Notes under the pieces: generated by a model
The model's input: only the letters and a program-made list of their open reading frames with translations
Told to the model about the DNA's origin: nothing
The model's database searches: none
In this document: positions 53,201 to 61,858 of the stretch, in pieces
Numbering within the stretch: the stretch's first letter is position 1
How the letters are laid out: each line of letters begins with the position of its first letter
Made by a program: the position numbers and the translations under genes
NCBI GenBank assembly: GCA_016710325.1
Contig: JADJXK010000002.1
Location: 2,356,001 to 2,420,000 of the forward strand
Origin: Candidatus Leptofilum proximum
Lineage (GTDB): Bacteria > Chloroflexota > Anaerolineae > Promineifilales > Promineifilaceae
Direction: 5' to 3'
Length of the DNA: 64,000 nt

Positions 53201-53695
53201 TTCAATCCACATCGCTGCGCCAATATGCCAGCCCTGGCCCACGACCACTCCGTCTTCCCACAAATCTGACTCTTCTTCCACTACCAGGCGATTTCGACCA
53301 AGCACAAATGTGTCTATCGTCTCTCGCTGATCAATAACGTATTCCGGCCCTTGCTCAATGCGAATATTGCCCTTGGCATCTGTGCCATAAGTGCCTAAAA
53401 GTAAATCTCTTGAGTCATTCAGTAGGTACATACCAATGCGCTCAAAACCCAGCCGGGTGTGAGCCAGTTCGACGGCCGTTCGGTACAGTCTGTCCAGATC
53501 GTCAATGCGGAACAATTCGATATTAATTTCGTGCAGGACACGCTGCATATCCAGATACTCCTGGGCTGACTGCGGCGCGCCTGCTTGGGCCATTTGTGTT
53601 TGTTTGCTGTCTTGCGCTAGTTTTTCTTCTTTTAGCATGGATGCCTCCACGGCAGACTGTTTTGCCATCTTACTGCTGAGTATGGCCCTCGCCAT
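47249..53695 (-). CDS. Giant GAF/PAS sensor protein without kinase domain
   Basis: 2148 residues, soluble. In order: GAF ~50-215; GAF ~222-395; GAF ~400-555; four tandem PAS/PAC repeats of 135 residues ~560-1100 (each with HFVHPDD and GANQDITER); GAF ~1105-1275; REGW-type module ~1275-1380 (LTHEGWQQYFTT, FSYDRQQ); four further GAFs to ~2090; and a half-GAF tail (REQLLREIAAKVRSSTDVDS). Thus eight GAF and four PAS units with no HisKA, HATPase, GGDEF or phosphatase. It overlaps the upstream sensor by 26 bp and the kinase by 4 bp. Ligands of the GAF domains are unknown. Confidence 0.93.
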   Translation of the reverse strand: MARAILSSKMAKQSAVEASMLKEEKLAQDSKQTQMAQAGAPQSAQEYLDMQRVLHEINIELFRIDDLDRLYRTAVELAHTRLGFERIGMYLLNDSRDLLLGTYGTDAKGNIRIEQGPEYVIDQRETIDTFVLGRNRLVVEEESDLWEDGVVVGQGWHIGAAMWIEDSPIGVIFADNLITGRPLKPYQPELLFAYASIVSNLIERNRFETIITKRAAELQTVADVGTAAATILNSAELLQEVVNLTKNRFDLYHAHIYLLDTESEMLVLTSGAGTVGQQMVAEGRQIPLKQEQSLVARAARSRQGVVINDVQSEPGFLPHPLLPDTRAEMAVPLVIGEQVLGVLDVQSDRINYFTKEDISTFTTLGSQTAVALQNARLFTQSEARAEELTFVNRIVTQVNALDTAAGLQFLAEELGEVLQIPSLVIGLIDDTGTMLEITAAHHPAELPTPIGSVFPLARDPIMTQALQTRQTVVVEDVANSDLIPQARDAILKTGTRSIYVIPMLIGRDLIGTVSLNVTEGGSLLTPDQLKLAETIVYQAATAVQNARLFTQVQTAFRNAEQSEAALSEALKIAKLAYWEFDVEKDLFIFNDQFYALFHTTAEAHGGYQLSAAYYAQHFVHPDDVPMVGAEIARGFSSTDRFYTRSLEHRILYADGGVGYISVNINIERDENGKILRNYGANQDITERKKAEETLRQSEAALSEALKIAKLAYWEYDVEKDLFTFNDQFYALFHTTVEDHGGYRLPSAYYAQHFVHPDDLPIVGAEIERALNSTDRFYTRSLEHRILYADGGVGYITVSINIERDEDGRILRYYGANQDITERKQVEDALRQREAELSEALKIAKLGYWEYDAEKDVFTFNDQFYALFHTTAEVHGGYHLSSAYYAQHFVHPDDLPLVGAEIEMALHSTERHFSRSLEHRILKADGSLGYISVNINVERDEAGNILRWYGANQDITERKQAEEALRQNEAELSQALRIAKLAYWEYDVEKDLFTFNDQFYALFHTTVEDHGGYRLPSAYYAQHFVHPDDLPIVGAEIERAISSTERHYSRSLEHRILYADGGVGYLSVSINIQRDEEGNILRYYGANQDVTDRREAQATIARRATELETVANVSAVAATILEPEELLQQVVELTKERFDLYHAHIYLLDKDLGQLTLSNGAGDVGQKMVAEGRQIALDRKKSLVARAARDKQGVVINDVQAEPGFLPHPLLPDTRAEMAVPLIARDEVLGVLDVQAGTVNRFMEEDINIFTVLAAQVAIALQNARSLNQSEKAVKELQELSRRLTHEGWQQYFTTQRKDRLAFSYDRQQKALVPEAGPEPTVFPEDARLVTQSLQIQGASVGQLRLEIPDEYGEDEEELLTAVTERLSAHLENLRLAETSEKDRAAAEKRSQEMSVINNIVTQISTSLDLQHSLQIVVDELVTAVHVDQVRVALIQPDGKELLVIAEHYDSSRATSAVGMTIPIEGNELTQKVIETRQLVVVEDAQNNPQTAPVHDLFREQGIQTVVLLPLVVNDEVIGTLGMDILDDRPITKEGLKLAETIVFQTATAIQNARLFEQVQATLAETEMLYSYSSQLNTATNLDAVLDSAAAAGFQVGAASAVLLVYDRDTTGNPEYAQIAAAAPRNDKRIGERLYLQDQPTRYLWPVSGQNTVFVGDVDTDDRLSPEAKETFAQQGIKALALMYLNVGNLRLGQIIIRWDKPQTFTRTDERLYGAIAQQASSVVYNRLLFNQTEEALSETAALYQASADLNTALTYDEVLNALRRHTVLGQNSIDVTINFFDQPWEENQPPTEVLVLTSANPISPDIPTRYKVSDSPIAETLVKSDKLVVYEDVATDERLSERGRTILTQQLNAKSFVYVPLKVGTQPVGFISGVYTQKVRFTEAQLRRLEVLARQATVSLQSIRLFDQTQAALAETEALYVGSESIVLSSSEHDVLQGLIQSTMLQTLDRANIFMFDEPVEDGVPTDVTIVAQWENEGVPKIVPVGARFLVEQVPFLNTIKQDEALIVHDVRLDPRVDPQTREILEGYGMRSFVLYPLTAGSQWLGVVAGQSAGPLFTDDVQVRRASSLVGQAAVVIQTTVLFRQEQARARREQLLREIAAKVRSSTDVDSIMRTAVTEIGRTLGRRAFIQLSNAQLSAAPEENGVAL
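50395..52015 (-). repeat. Four tandem 405 bp repeats encoding PAS domains
   Basis: The segment aligned on the gccagtttggc boxes near 50753, 51158, 51563 and 51968 repeats every 405 bp. Units 2 and 4 (transcription order) share GGYRLPSAYYAQHFVHPDDLPIVGAEIERA and are nearly identical over long DNA stretches, suggesting recent conversion or duplication. Confidence 0.9.
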
Positions 53696-56600
53696 TCTGG
53701 GTTGTGGACAATTCGATGATAGCTTTTTTCGCTTTCAGGGCTTCACTGAGTTCCGTAACGGCCGTTTGCAAAGCAGATTCCATTGTGACTGTACTTTGTA
53801 TTTTCTGGGTGATGTTGTTTAATAGCCGTTCCCGATCGGCCCGAGCCTTTGTCTGGTTAAAGAGACGGCGATTTTCTAGCGTGGTGCTAAGCAAAGAGGC
53901 AATCTGCAACAGAATTTGCTGATTGCCCTCGTCCAATTCTCTGTTGGCGGCAACAAGCACATCAAATGCACCCAATGCACGCCCACTGGCGAAAAGCGGC
54001 ACATGGTAAGCTAGCAGCGTGTCTGCGCCACTGGTCAACAAATCGGCAACGATCTGTCGTTTCTCTAATGCCTGGGCTATGGGCGACTCTGCCAACGGTA
54101 CCCGTTCACCCTCTCGCACGCCAGCAACTTCACCAGCAGCCGCCACAACACGCAGCATCGACTCGTTTTCATCGGCAACCAGATACAGGCGAAGACGTTT
54201 AGCGTTGAGGATGTCGGGCACCTTGCTGATTATTGCAGAGGCAATATCTTCAATCGTCGTCATACGAGAAATCGCTTCACTGAGCTCATTGAGCAAGGCG
54301 AGGCGGCGTGCCTGTTCATTCGTCTCCTGCAGAGCACGCTGCGTTTGCTCGGTTAACCGGGCTCGCTCCAGCGCTTCAGAGACCTGTTGGGCCACTGTTT
54401 GGATAAGCGATTGTTTACGCTCGGGGATAGCTGTGCCATCCGGGCTGCGCAAAGCGATTTTGCCCACCAATTCACCACGTACAGCAATAGGGATGGTGAG
54501 GGCGTCATCTGGGGTGGTCACGGCCGTTTCCACAATTTTGCCGTTCTGCTCACTCTGAGCATCTTCAGCAGCCGCCGATCCAGCACGCGCCTTCTGGATG
54601 GGTTTGGCGCCCTTGGCGTCAAAAGCGTAACCAAAAAACGGCCGTTCCTGCGTGGTTAGATAATCTGTCCACCCTTCACGTACCATGATGCGCTGCAAAC
54701 GAGTGAGTTCATCCAAAGCTTTTAAGGCCTCATTGTGTCGGCGAGCATTCTGCAGCGCCACCGCCACCTGAGACGCAAGCGTTGTAAAAATATTGATATC
54801 TTCGGAAGTAAAGCGATCAACCTGGTCTGCCTGCACATCCAACACACCAAGCACCTCATTACCAGCCACAAGCGGCACGGCCATTTCGGCACGTGTTTCG
54901 GGCAGCAAGGGGTGCGGCAAAAAGCCGGGCTCTGCCTGCACATTGTTGCTCACAACACCGACCCGGTTACGGGCGGCACGAGCCACCAATGATTGTTTCT
55001 GATCCAGGGAAATCCGGCGTCCTTCTGCCACCATCTTGGCTCCAGTTTCACCAGCGCCGCTGGTCAAAACCAGGTCTGTTTTGCTCTCATTAAGCAGGTA
55101 GATATGGGCATGGTAGAGATTAAACCGATCTTGGGTTAAATCGACTACTTGCTGCATCAGCTCTTCTGGTTCCATACTGGCAGCGGCCACGGTACTCACG
55201 CTGGCCACCGTTTCCAGCTCCGTGGCACGCCGGACTATCGTTGCCTGCGCATCACGCCGGTCGGTGATGTCAATTGCCGAGGTAATAACAGCTGGCTGCC
55301 CCTGGAAGTTAACGATTCGACCAGAGGCTAATGCCCAAAACGCCTCGCCATTGCCGCGTCTCAAGTACAGTTCAAAGTTGGAAACATACCCCTGTTCACG
55401 CAGAGTCTTAACGTAACCGTCTCGGTCTGACGCCTGGTGGTAAATATTGGTGATCACCCAGCTTTGCAGTTCCTCGCGGGATACCCCAAACATTTCGGCC
55501 ATGGGTTCATTAGCGTAGACAATTTTACCGTCCGACACATTCGAAATGCCCAGCGGGATGTAAATCGATTCCAGGATTTCCTGGGTACGGGCATGTGCTG
55601 CCTGCAACTCTCTTTCAGCTTGCTTGAGATCGGTAATGTTGTGGATAAAGCCTACAACACCAGAGACATGGCCCTCTGTATCCTTTAGGGGAACCCTAAC
55701 GGTACTTAAGCTGATTGGCTGCCCATCGGGCGTGTAAGCGTGTTCTTCAACGATTCTGATTTGCCCACTATCCATCACCTCGCGCTCGCCGGTCCAAATG
55801 CCAGAAATACCCTTTTCCGGATCTCCGTGGACAAGGTCTTCTGGAATACCTATCTCCAGGTCATGTTTGCCTATAACTTCTTCGGGAGCCTGTTGCAATG
55901 TACCGGCAAAAGCTTTGTTAACCACCAAATACCGGTGCTCCAGGTCTTTGACAAAGATCCAGTCTGGGGTGGAGTCAATGATGGTGCGCATCAACGCCTC
56001 ACTCTCGCGGACTTGCGCTTCGGCTTGCCGACGTTCACTCAAAAGCGCGGCGTTTTGGATGGCAACTGCCAGCTGTCCAGACAATGTTTCAAAGGCGGGC
56101 AGGTTCTCTTCCATAAGGGCATTGGGCTTATCGCTCTGCAAGTCGAGCACGCCCACGACCTTTTCACCCACCAGCAGCGGCACCGCCATTTCAGAACGTG
56201 TGTCCGGCAGCAAGGGGTGGGGGCGGAAGGCGGGGCTGGCAGTGGTATTGGCTACAGTGACGGCTTGTTTGGTGACAGCGGCCGTTCCGTTCAGTGAATT
56301 TTCATCAATGGGCAGCATATGGCCGGCTTCCAGCATCTGCGAACCAGCGTGGCCCGTGCTGGCGCGCAGCACCAGACGCTCACCACTCTCATCCACCAGG
56401 TAAATTTGGGTCTGGTACAGGCCAAACTGTTCTTGCACCAGCTGCGCCGCCTGGGGCAACAAGGCATCCAGGTTTCGTACCTGAGAAACTTGCCGCCCAA
56501 TTTCTGCCGCCAGATTCAAGTCGCGGGTGCGAGCGGCTACCCGTTGTTCCAGCGTATGGATCAACTCGTGTACCTGGGCGGTCATGTCATTAAAAACGGT

Positions 56601-58301
56601 AGCCAGGATACCCATTTCGTCTTGAGAGGTAACCTCTGCCCGTGCATCAAGATTACCTGCCGACACTTCTTGAGCCACCTTGGTGAGGCGCAAAATTGGG
56701 GTGGTTAATCTGTTGCCAGTAAACATGGCCACAGCACTGGCCGCTAAAATGACAAAGATTCCCAACAATATGTTTAAGCGCTGCTGTTCCGCAATAGAGG
56801 CCAGGGCTTCTGACTCAGCCTGCCGCACACTGACTAACCAGTCCAAATCATCCACAATGGGCTGGTGGTTCAAGGTGTTCACAAAGCCCACAGACAAAAG
56901 ATGGACAACACCATCAGCATCGGTAAAGGTATAGCTGGTATCAGCGAGCTGGGCACCGGCAAGTACCTCTTCAGCCGTGAAGTTGTCTGTGTGAATCTGA
57001 AGGCTGCCAGCTTCATCTAGAGCCAATTCATATCCCGGTAAGTGCACCCGTATTGACTGGGTTTCACCCACCTGAGACACAACCATGAGATCTTCTAAAG
57101 ATTGCAAACTATACCGGCTGTACAAAATGCCTTCGAGGCGTGCGGGTCCATTTGGTTGCGAGGAAAATAGGGGCAGCGCAATTTGCAAGTAGCCCAGCCC
57201 ACTTCTCTCGTTAAAATCGGGATCGCTCACATACGTTTTGCCAAAACTAACGTTGTAAGCCACCTCCCACCAGGCTTCCTCAGCAAAATAGTACTGCTCT
57301 GTAGGTTGGGTTGCCGCAACCAGAGCGCCATAGCGATCCGTCAGGAGGATATTGCTGTTTTCCGGGAATTTGGCGCTGAACTGCCTTATTTTGCTCACAA
57401 CAGGATGTTGCAAAACCGCCTGTACGGCCGAATCGTCGTTATCAGATGCTAACCATTCACTATCTTGTTCTAAAATCTGGGTCTGAACGTCACTGCTACT
57501 TCCCGAATAGCTGTCATTTTGCGCTTTTACCGCAGCCAGCAAATCATCATCCAAAGCCAGGGTTTGCAGAGCCGTAATTTCTCGCGCCAACAGTTCACCG
57601 ATCAACAGCCCTTGCGACTGGGACAACGCCTGCATCTGTTTACTGCCCTCAACCGTCAGGGCATTGCGGGAAATGGTACTGGCGCCAAAAGCAACGGCCG
57701 TAACCGCCAGCGTTGTAACCACCAGAGTTGTGCTAACCAGCTTGCCGCGCAGGGTAAACGTGGGGAATCGACGGATCAGAACAACGGCAAAAACGGCGAG
57801 CAGGACAAACAGAAAGATATAGGTTGCCCGAATCAGTTCGGGCGCCATCGCATTGCGGGGATAGGGCCAATATTGATCAACCAACACCATCATAGCGGCG
57901 GCGACCACCGCACCGACCTGTATGCGGCTTAAACCCTCTTCTTCTGTGATGATCAACGGCAAGATCATCATATAGATAAGCAGTTCAGCGATGACAATTG
58001 TGGTACCAATTCCCGCACTTTGGAACATCACCAGCAAAGCAACGACGGGCGCTGTTGAGGCAGCAACAATGACCCCCCAAAACAGGCGCCGCTTGTAAAT
58101 GAGAAAGGCGCCAAATAGCTGAACAATGCCCGCTCCATAGGAGGCCGCCAGGGATAGGGGTTCTTTCCCTCGCTCACTGAGGTTAGAAAAGATCAGCCCC
58201 GCTAAAATGCCCGCGATCCCCAAAAACAGGACCAGGCGGAAGGCGCGCTGCCGTACTTCTTCCGATTTATTTTTTGATGATAGTCGTTGGGAATCAGTCA
58301 T
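53670..58301 (-). CDS. Membrane-bound GAF/PAS/HAMP sensor without kinase domain
   Basis: 1543 residues. About seven membrane helices in residues ~20-200, an extracytoplasmic region ~205-505 of Cache-like size, a further helix ~510-530, HAMP ~530-590 (ITTPILRL-like TTPILRLTKVAQEVSAG), GAF ~600-755, PAS ~775-900 (IIDSTPDWIFVKDLEHRYL), PAS ~905-1025, GAF ~1033-1190, REGW-type module ~1190-1325 (MVREGWTDYLTT), GAF ~1325-1480, and the half-GAF tail (RERLLNNITQKIQSTVTMES). No enzymatic output domain. It probably brings an external or membrane signal to the operon. Confidence 0.93.
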   Translation of the reverse strand: MTDSQRLSSKNKSEEVRQRAFRLVLFLGIAGILAGLIFSNLSERGKEPLSLAASYGAGIVQLFGAFLIYKRRLFWGVIVAASTAPVVALLVMFQSAGIGTTIVIAELLIYMMILPLIITEEEGLSRIQVGAVVAAAMMVLVDQYWPYPRNAMAPELIRATYIFLFVLLAVFAVVLIRRFPTFTLRGKLVSTTLVVTTLAVTAVAFGASTISRNALTVEGSKQMQALSQSQGLLIGELLAREITALQTLALDDDLLAAVKAQNDSYSGSSSDVQTQILEQDSEWLASDNDDSAVQAVLQHPVVSKIRQFSAKFPENSNILLTDRYGALVAATQPTEQYYFAEEAWWEVAYNVSFGKTYVSDPDFNERSGLGYLQIALPLFSSQPNGPARLEGILYSRYSLQSLEDLMVVSQVGETQSIRVHLPGYELALDEAGSLQIHTDNFTAEEVLAGAQLADTSYTFTDADGVVHLLSVGFVNTLNHQPIVDDLDWLVSVRQAESEALASIAEQQRLNILLGIFVILAASAVAMFTGNRLTTPILRLTKVAQEVSAGNLDARAEVTSQDEMGILATVFNDMTAQVHELIHTLEQRVAARTRDLNLAAEIGRQVSQVRNLDALLPQAAQLVQEQFGLYQTQIYLVDESGERLVLRASTGHAGSQMLEAGHMLPIDENSLNGTAAVTKQAVTVANTTASPAFRPHPLLPDTRSEMAVPLLVGEKVVGVLDLQSDKPNALMEENLPAFETLSGQLAVAIQNAALLSERRQAEAQVRESEALMRTIIDSTPDWIFVKDLEHRYLVVNKAFAGTLQQAPEEVIGKHDLEIGIPEDLVHGDPEKGISGIWTGEREVMDSGQIRIVEEHAYTPDGQPISLSTVRVPLKDTEGHVSGVVGFIHNITDLKQAERELQAAHARTQEILESIYIPLGISNVSDGKIVYANEPMAEMFGVSREELQSWVITNIYHQASDRDGYVKTLREQGYVSNFELYLRRGNGEAFWALASGRIVNFQGQPAVITSAIDITDRRDAQATIVRRATELETVASVSTVAAASMEPEELMQQVVDLTQDRFNLYHAHIYLLNESKTDLVLTSGAGETGAKMVAEGRRISLDQKQSLVARAARNRVGVVSNNVQAEPGFLPHPLLPETRAEMAVPLVAGNEVLGVLDVQADQVDRFTSEDINIFTTLASQVAVALQNARRHNEALKALDELTRLQRIMVREGWTDYLTTQERPFFGYAFDAKGAKPIQKARAGSAAAEDAQSEQNGKIVETAVTTPDDALTIPIAVRGELVGKIALRSPDGTAIPERKQSLIQTVAQQVSEALERARLTEQTQRALQETNEQARRLALLNELSEAISRMTTIEDIASAIISKVPDILNAKRLRLYLVADENESMLRVVAAAGEVAGVREGERVPLAESPIAQALEKRQIVADLLTSGADTLLAYHVPLFASGRALGAFDVLVAANRELDEGNQQILLQIASLLSTTLENRRLFNQTKARADRERLLNNITQKIQSTVTMESALQTAVTELSEALKAKKAIIELSTTQNGEGHTQQ

Positions 58302-58333
58302 GAAATTTTCCCTCTGCGGTTTGCTTCACTTGT

Positions 58334-61300
58334 TTAGTTGCGTGATTTGGCAACTGACTCATGTCCATTTGTACCGTTACTGTCCGCTGCTGCCAGGCTT
58401 ACGTACCCTTCCAGGCCCAACATCTGGCCGATTTCTTCAGCGGCCGTACGCAGGATCGTTTCGGCGTCCAGAGCAGCATGAATGCGGGTTGTCATTTCAC
58501 GCAGCATTTGCTCACGTTGGGCACGGTCTTGAGCATCTTCAAACAATCGTAAACTTTGGGCAACAACCGCAGCCTGCCCAACCAAACTAGTAATACGGCG
58601 AATGGCCCCTTCGTCAAATGGTACGGATTGGTGTGAACTGGCAGTTATAAAGCCAATAATCTGGTCGCCCACTGCCAACGGAATGGCGAAAGCTGTTTTT
58701 ATGCCGAATTCCCGATAGACACTAACCGTGTTTTCATCAAGACGAGGATCACTTTCTACATCTTTTGCGTAAAAGTAGTCGTGCATAATTACCTGCTTAA
58801 GCGCTGGGAATTCGCTCACGAGCATAACGGTTCTGGCGGGCAGCGTTGAGGTGCTGGCTCGTTTCTCCCAATGTGCAGTGAGGAACATCGCCTCTGGATT
58901 TTGGTGCCAGGGTCTCTCAAAAAGGATCAGCGATGCCAGGTCTAGCTGCTGCAGGCCAGTTGTCTGGACTAAGGCGGCTAAGATTTCTGACATCGAACTG
59001 GCACGAACCACACTTTCGCTGCCAGCAAACAACGCTTCTGTATTTGCTAAGGCATTCTGTGTTTGTTCAGCCAATCGCAAGTTTTCGATATGGGCACTGA
59101 GGCGTTCGGCCACGGCCGCTGCGATTTCTGCTGCTTCATCTTCTTTGACTTCAGTGCTGCTCATTACCAGCTCCCCAATGGGTTCCCCCTGCACCTGCAA
59201 GGGTTGGATCAGTCCGGTTTCTGGTTCAGATTCAGAATCTTCAGCCGGGCTGACCTTATTGAGATCATAACGAAAGGCCAAGGTGTCAAGCTGCTGCCCA
59301 AAAAATTCATCCCAGCCCTCTCGCGTCAGGCGACGGGACAATTCCTGGAGTTCTTGAAGCGCCTCTTCTGATCTGGTGTAAGATCGCGCGTTTTGCAGGG
59401 CAACCGCTACCTGCGAAGCCAGGGTAGTTACGGTTTGCAGGTCCGATTCGTCAAAGTGATTTAGCTGTTCTGAACGCACATCCAGCACCCCCAGCACCTG
59501 ATTACCAATGGCAATCGGTACAGCCATTTCGGAACGGGTTGCCGCCAGCAAGGGATGGGGCATAAAACCTTCTTCTGGTGATACGTAGTTACGAATATCC
59601 CCTGCCACATTTCTGGCTACCGAAGCCACAAGTGAGCCAGCCGCAGACAAAGGAATTCGCCGACCCTCGGCCACCATTTTGCGACCGACTTCACCCGCCC
59701 CAGCAGTTAATACAAGCATCTTGGAGTTCTCGTCCAGCAGGTGAATATGTGCATGGTACAAGTCAAAACTGCTCTTGGTAAGATCGGCTACTTGCTGCAA
59801 AAGTTCTTGCGGGTCCAGTATGGTGGCTGCGGCCGTACTCACCTTAGCCACTGTAGACAGCTCATTTGCTTGCCGGGCCAATAACTTTTCGGCCTCTTTG
59901 CGGGCATGGATGTCGACAATGGAGGCCACAATCGCCAGCTCACCTTCGTAATTGATAATACGACCAGAAGCCAATCCCCAGAACAGCTCTCCATCACCAC
60001 GCTTAAGAAGCATTTCAAAGTCTTTAACCACACCTTGCTCGCGCAAACCGGTAAGAAACCTTTCCCGTTCATCCAGATTTGCATAAAAATCGGGGGTTAA
60101 CTGCCCAACCAGCTCTTCGCGCGACAGACGGAAAGCTTCTGTGAGGGCGCGGTTTACGTAAGCAACCAGTCCGGTAGATATCCGTGAAATGACAATAGGC
60201 GTGGAGAGGGACTCCATAACTGTTTGCATCTGTGCTTTTTCTAGTTGAATCTGGTCAAACAACCTGGCGTTTTGCAAGCCAACGGCCACCTGGTTGGCAA
60301 TGGATGTCAGCAGCGCCACGTCTGCTTCATCCAGGCCACCGGCCACGTTATGCTGAATATCTAAAACGCCCAGCACGTCATTTTCCAGCGTAATAGGCAC
60401 AGCCACTTCCGCCTTTGTCTCTGGCAGCAACGGATTTGGCAGCCAGTTGGGGTCGGCGGCTACGTTGGGTACCAGGGTCGGTTTATTGTTTACGGCCGTT
60501 CGTCCCACCAACCCTTTGCCCGCCTCAATCTGGTGTTTGTTTTGCAGCATGGCCCGCCCGGCCTCACCCGTGCCCCCGGCCATTACCAGGTATTTTCGGC
60601 TCTCATCAAAAAGGTAGATGTGGGCATGGTAATACTTAAACGTGACTTGAAGGAGTTCTACAACGGCCGTTGTCAATTCTTCCGGGTCCAAAATTGTAGA
60701 AAGGCGGCGGCTCACTTCAGAAATAGCCTGATTCACCTGGGTCCTCTGCTGCAAAGCACCAACCGTTGTTCCCATTTGGGCCGCCATCTCATTAAAATTG
60801 TGCATCAAGCTGCCCAACTCGTCGCTGGAAGTGACCACCACACGCGTGTCATACTCACCCTGCCCCAGCTGTTCAACCGCCTTTGACAGCCGTAAAATGG
60901 GGCTCACCACCGTGCGGGCCAAAGCAAAGCCTAACAGCATAGAAATGACCTGCACCACAAGTCCAACCGCCCAGGCAACACGGTTGGCCGTCACCTGGAG
61001 ATCATTCACATCCTCCTCAACCGTCCCAAGCAATCCAGCTCGGATTTCAATAGCCCTGGCTTCCATGATTTCCAGCTCATCTAGCAGAACCAATGTTTCG
61101 GCGTGGCTGGCCGCAACTTGTTCTGACACCTGGGCAATTTCGGTAGACGCCGCAACGACCGCCTCCAGGCGCCCAGCTAAACTGGACTGCTCTCCGCCAA
61201 TTACATTTTGTAAGGCTTGCAGGTTGGTAAAAAACTGAGCTCGCTCTGTGTCGAGGTTTAGCCGCACCGCGTCTTCACCGCCCAACACATACTCCAGCGT

Positions 61301-61840
61301 CAGAGTCTGGATGCGTTCAATCTGGCTCAAAGATTGCGTTGTGAGTTCGGCCGTCAAACCAGATTCAGCGGCCAGGGCAGCTCTATCAATCAGGTTAACG
61401 GCCGCATCTTTGGCCTCGCTCGCTTCTTTAAATGATTGCAAAAGCGTCAGGGTTTCGCCATGCTCGTCAATAAGTTCCTGGCCTGTTGTTACAATATTCA
61501 AAGCCACAGCCTCATTGGCAGCGTAAATCTCGCTCTCCTCTGCATTCTTAGCCAGGGCAGACAACTGTTCGGCGATGGTAAGAAGCTTTGTAGAAGAGTC
61601 AGAAAATTGCTCCAGTGTCTCCGCTTCACCGGTAGATATGTATTCCAGAACTTCCGTTTGGATTTCTTTGGTCAAGTAGGCAGATTCGCCAACGATCTCT
61701 TGCGTGGGCATCACGTGATCCGCCATTTCGTCCACAACAAGCTGCCTAAGCACGTAAATACCACCGGCATTCAGGATCGCCAGAACAGCAAAAACGATAA
61801 GGGGCTTATACTTTAACCGTATATTCTTGATGAAGTTCAT
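58334..61840 (-). CDS. Membrane GAF/PAS/HAMP sensor with four-helix-type external domain, no kinase
   Basis: 1168 residues. TM1 ~12-32 (PLIVFAVLAILNAGGIYVL), an external all-helical region ~33-285 like chemoreceptor/CHASE3-type bundles, TM2 ~290-310, HAMP ~310-365 (SPILRLSKAVEQLGQGEY), GAF ~375-535, PAS ~535-655, GAF ~660-820, REGW-type module ~822-930 (LTREGWDEFFGQ, FRYDLNKV), GAF ~935-1095 and the half-GAF tail (REQMLREMTTRIHAALDAET). GGAG precedes the ATG. Receptor-like input, no kinase or methyl-accepting output. Gap to the next sensor gene is 32 bp. Confidence 0.93.
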   Translation of the reverse strand: MNFIKNIRLKYKPLIVFAVLAILNAGGIYVLRQLVVDEMADHVMPTQEIVGESAYLTKEIQTEVLEYISTGEAETLEQFSDSSTKLLTIAEQLSALAKNAEESEIYAANEAVALNIVTTGQELIDEHGETLTLLQSFKEASEAKDAAVNLIDRAALAAESGLTAELTTQSLSQIERIQTLTLEYVLGGEDAVRLNLDTERAQFFTNLQALQNVIGGEQSSLAGRLEAVVAASTEIAQVSEQVAASHAETLVLLDELEIMEARAIEIRAGLLGTVEEDVNDLQVTANRVAWAVGLVVQVISMLLGFALARTVVSPILRLSKAVEQLGQGEYDTRVVVTSSDELGSLMHNFNEMAAQMGTTVGALQQRTQVNQAISEVSRRLSTILDPEELTTAVVELLQVTFKYYHAHIYLFDESRKYLVMAGGTGEAGRAMLQNKHQIEAGKGLVGRTAVNNKPTLVPNVAADPNWLPNPLLPETKAEVAVPITLENDVLGVLDIQHNVAGGLDEADVALLTSIANQVAVGLQNARLFDQIQLEKAQMQTVMESLSTPIVISRISTGLVAYVNRALTEAFRLSREELVGQLTPDFYANLDERERFLTGLREQGVVKDFEMLLKRGDGELFWGLASGRIINYEGELAIVASIVDIHARKEAEKLLARQANELSTVAKVSTAAATILDPQELLQQVADLTKSSFDLYHAHIHLLDENSKMLVLTAGAGEVGRKMVAEGRRIPLSAAGSLVASVARNVAGDIRNYVSPEEGFMPHPLLAATRSEMAVPIAIGNQVLGVLDVRSEQLNHFDESDLQTVTTLASQVAVALQNARSYTRSEEALQELQELSRRLTREGWDEFFGQQLDTLAFRYDLNKVSPAEDSESEPETGLIQPLQVQGEPIGELVMSSTEVKEDEAAEIAAAVAERLSAHIENLRLAEQTQNALANTEALFAGSESVVRASSMSEILAALVQTTGLQQLDLASLILFERPWHQNPEAMFLTAHWEKRASTSTLPARTVMLVSEFPALKQVIMHDYFYAKDVESDPRLDENTVSVYREFGIKTAFAIPLAVGDQIIGFITASSHQSVPFDEGAIRRITSLVGQAAVVAQSLRLFEDAQDRAQREQMLREMTTRIHAALDAETILRTAAEEIGQMLGLEGYVSLAAADSNGTNGHESVAKSRN

Positions 61841-61858
61841 ACCCGATCTCCGGTAAAT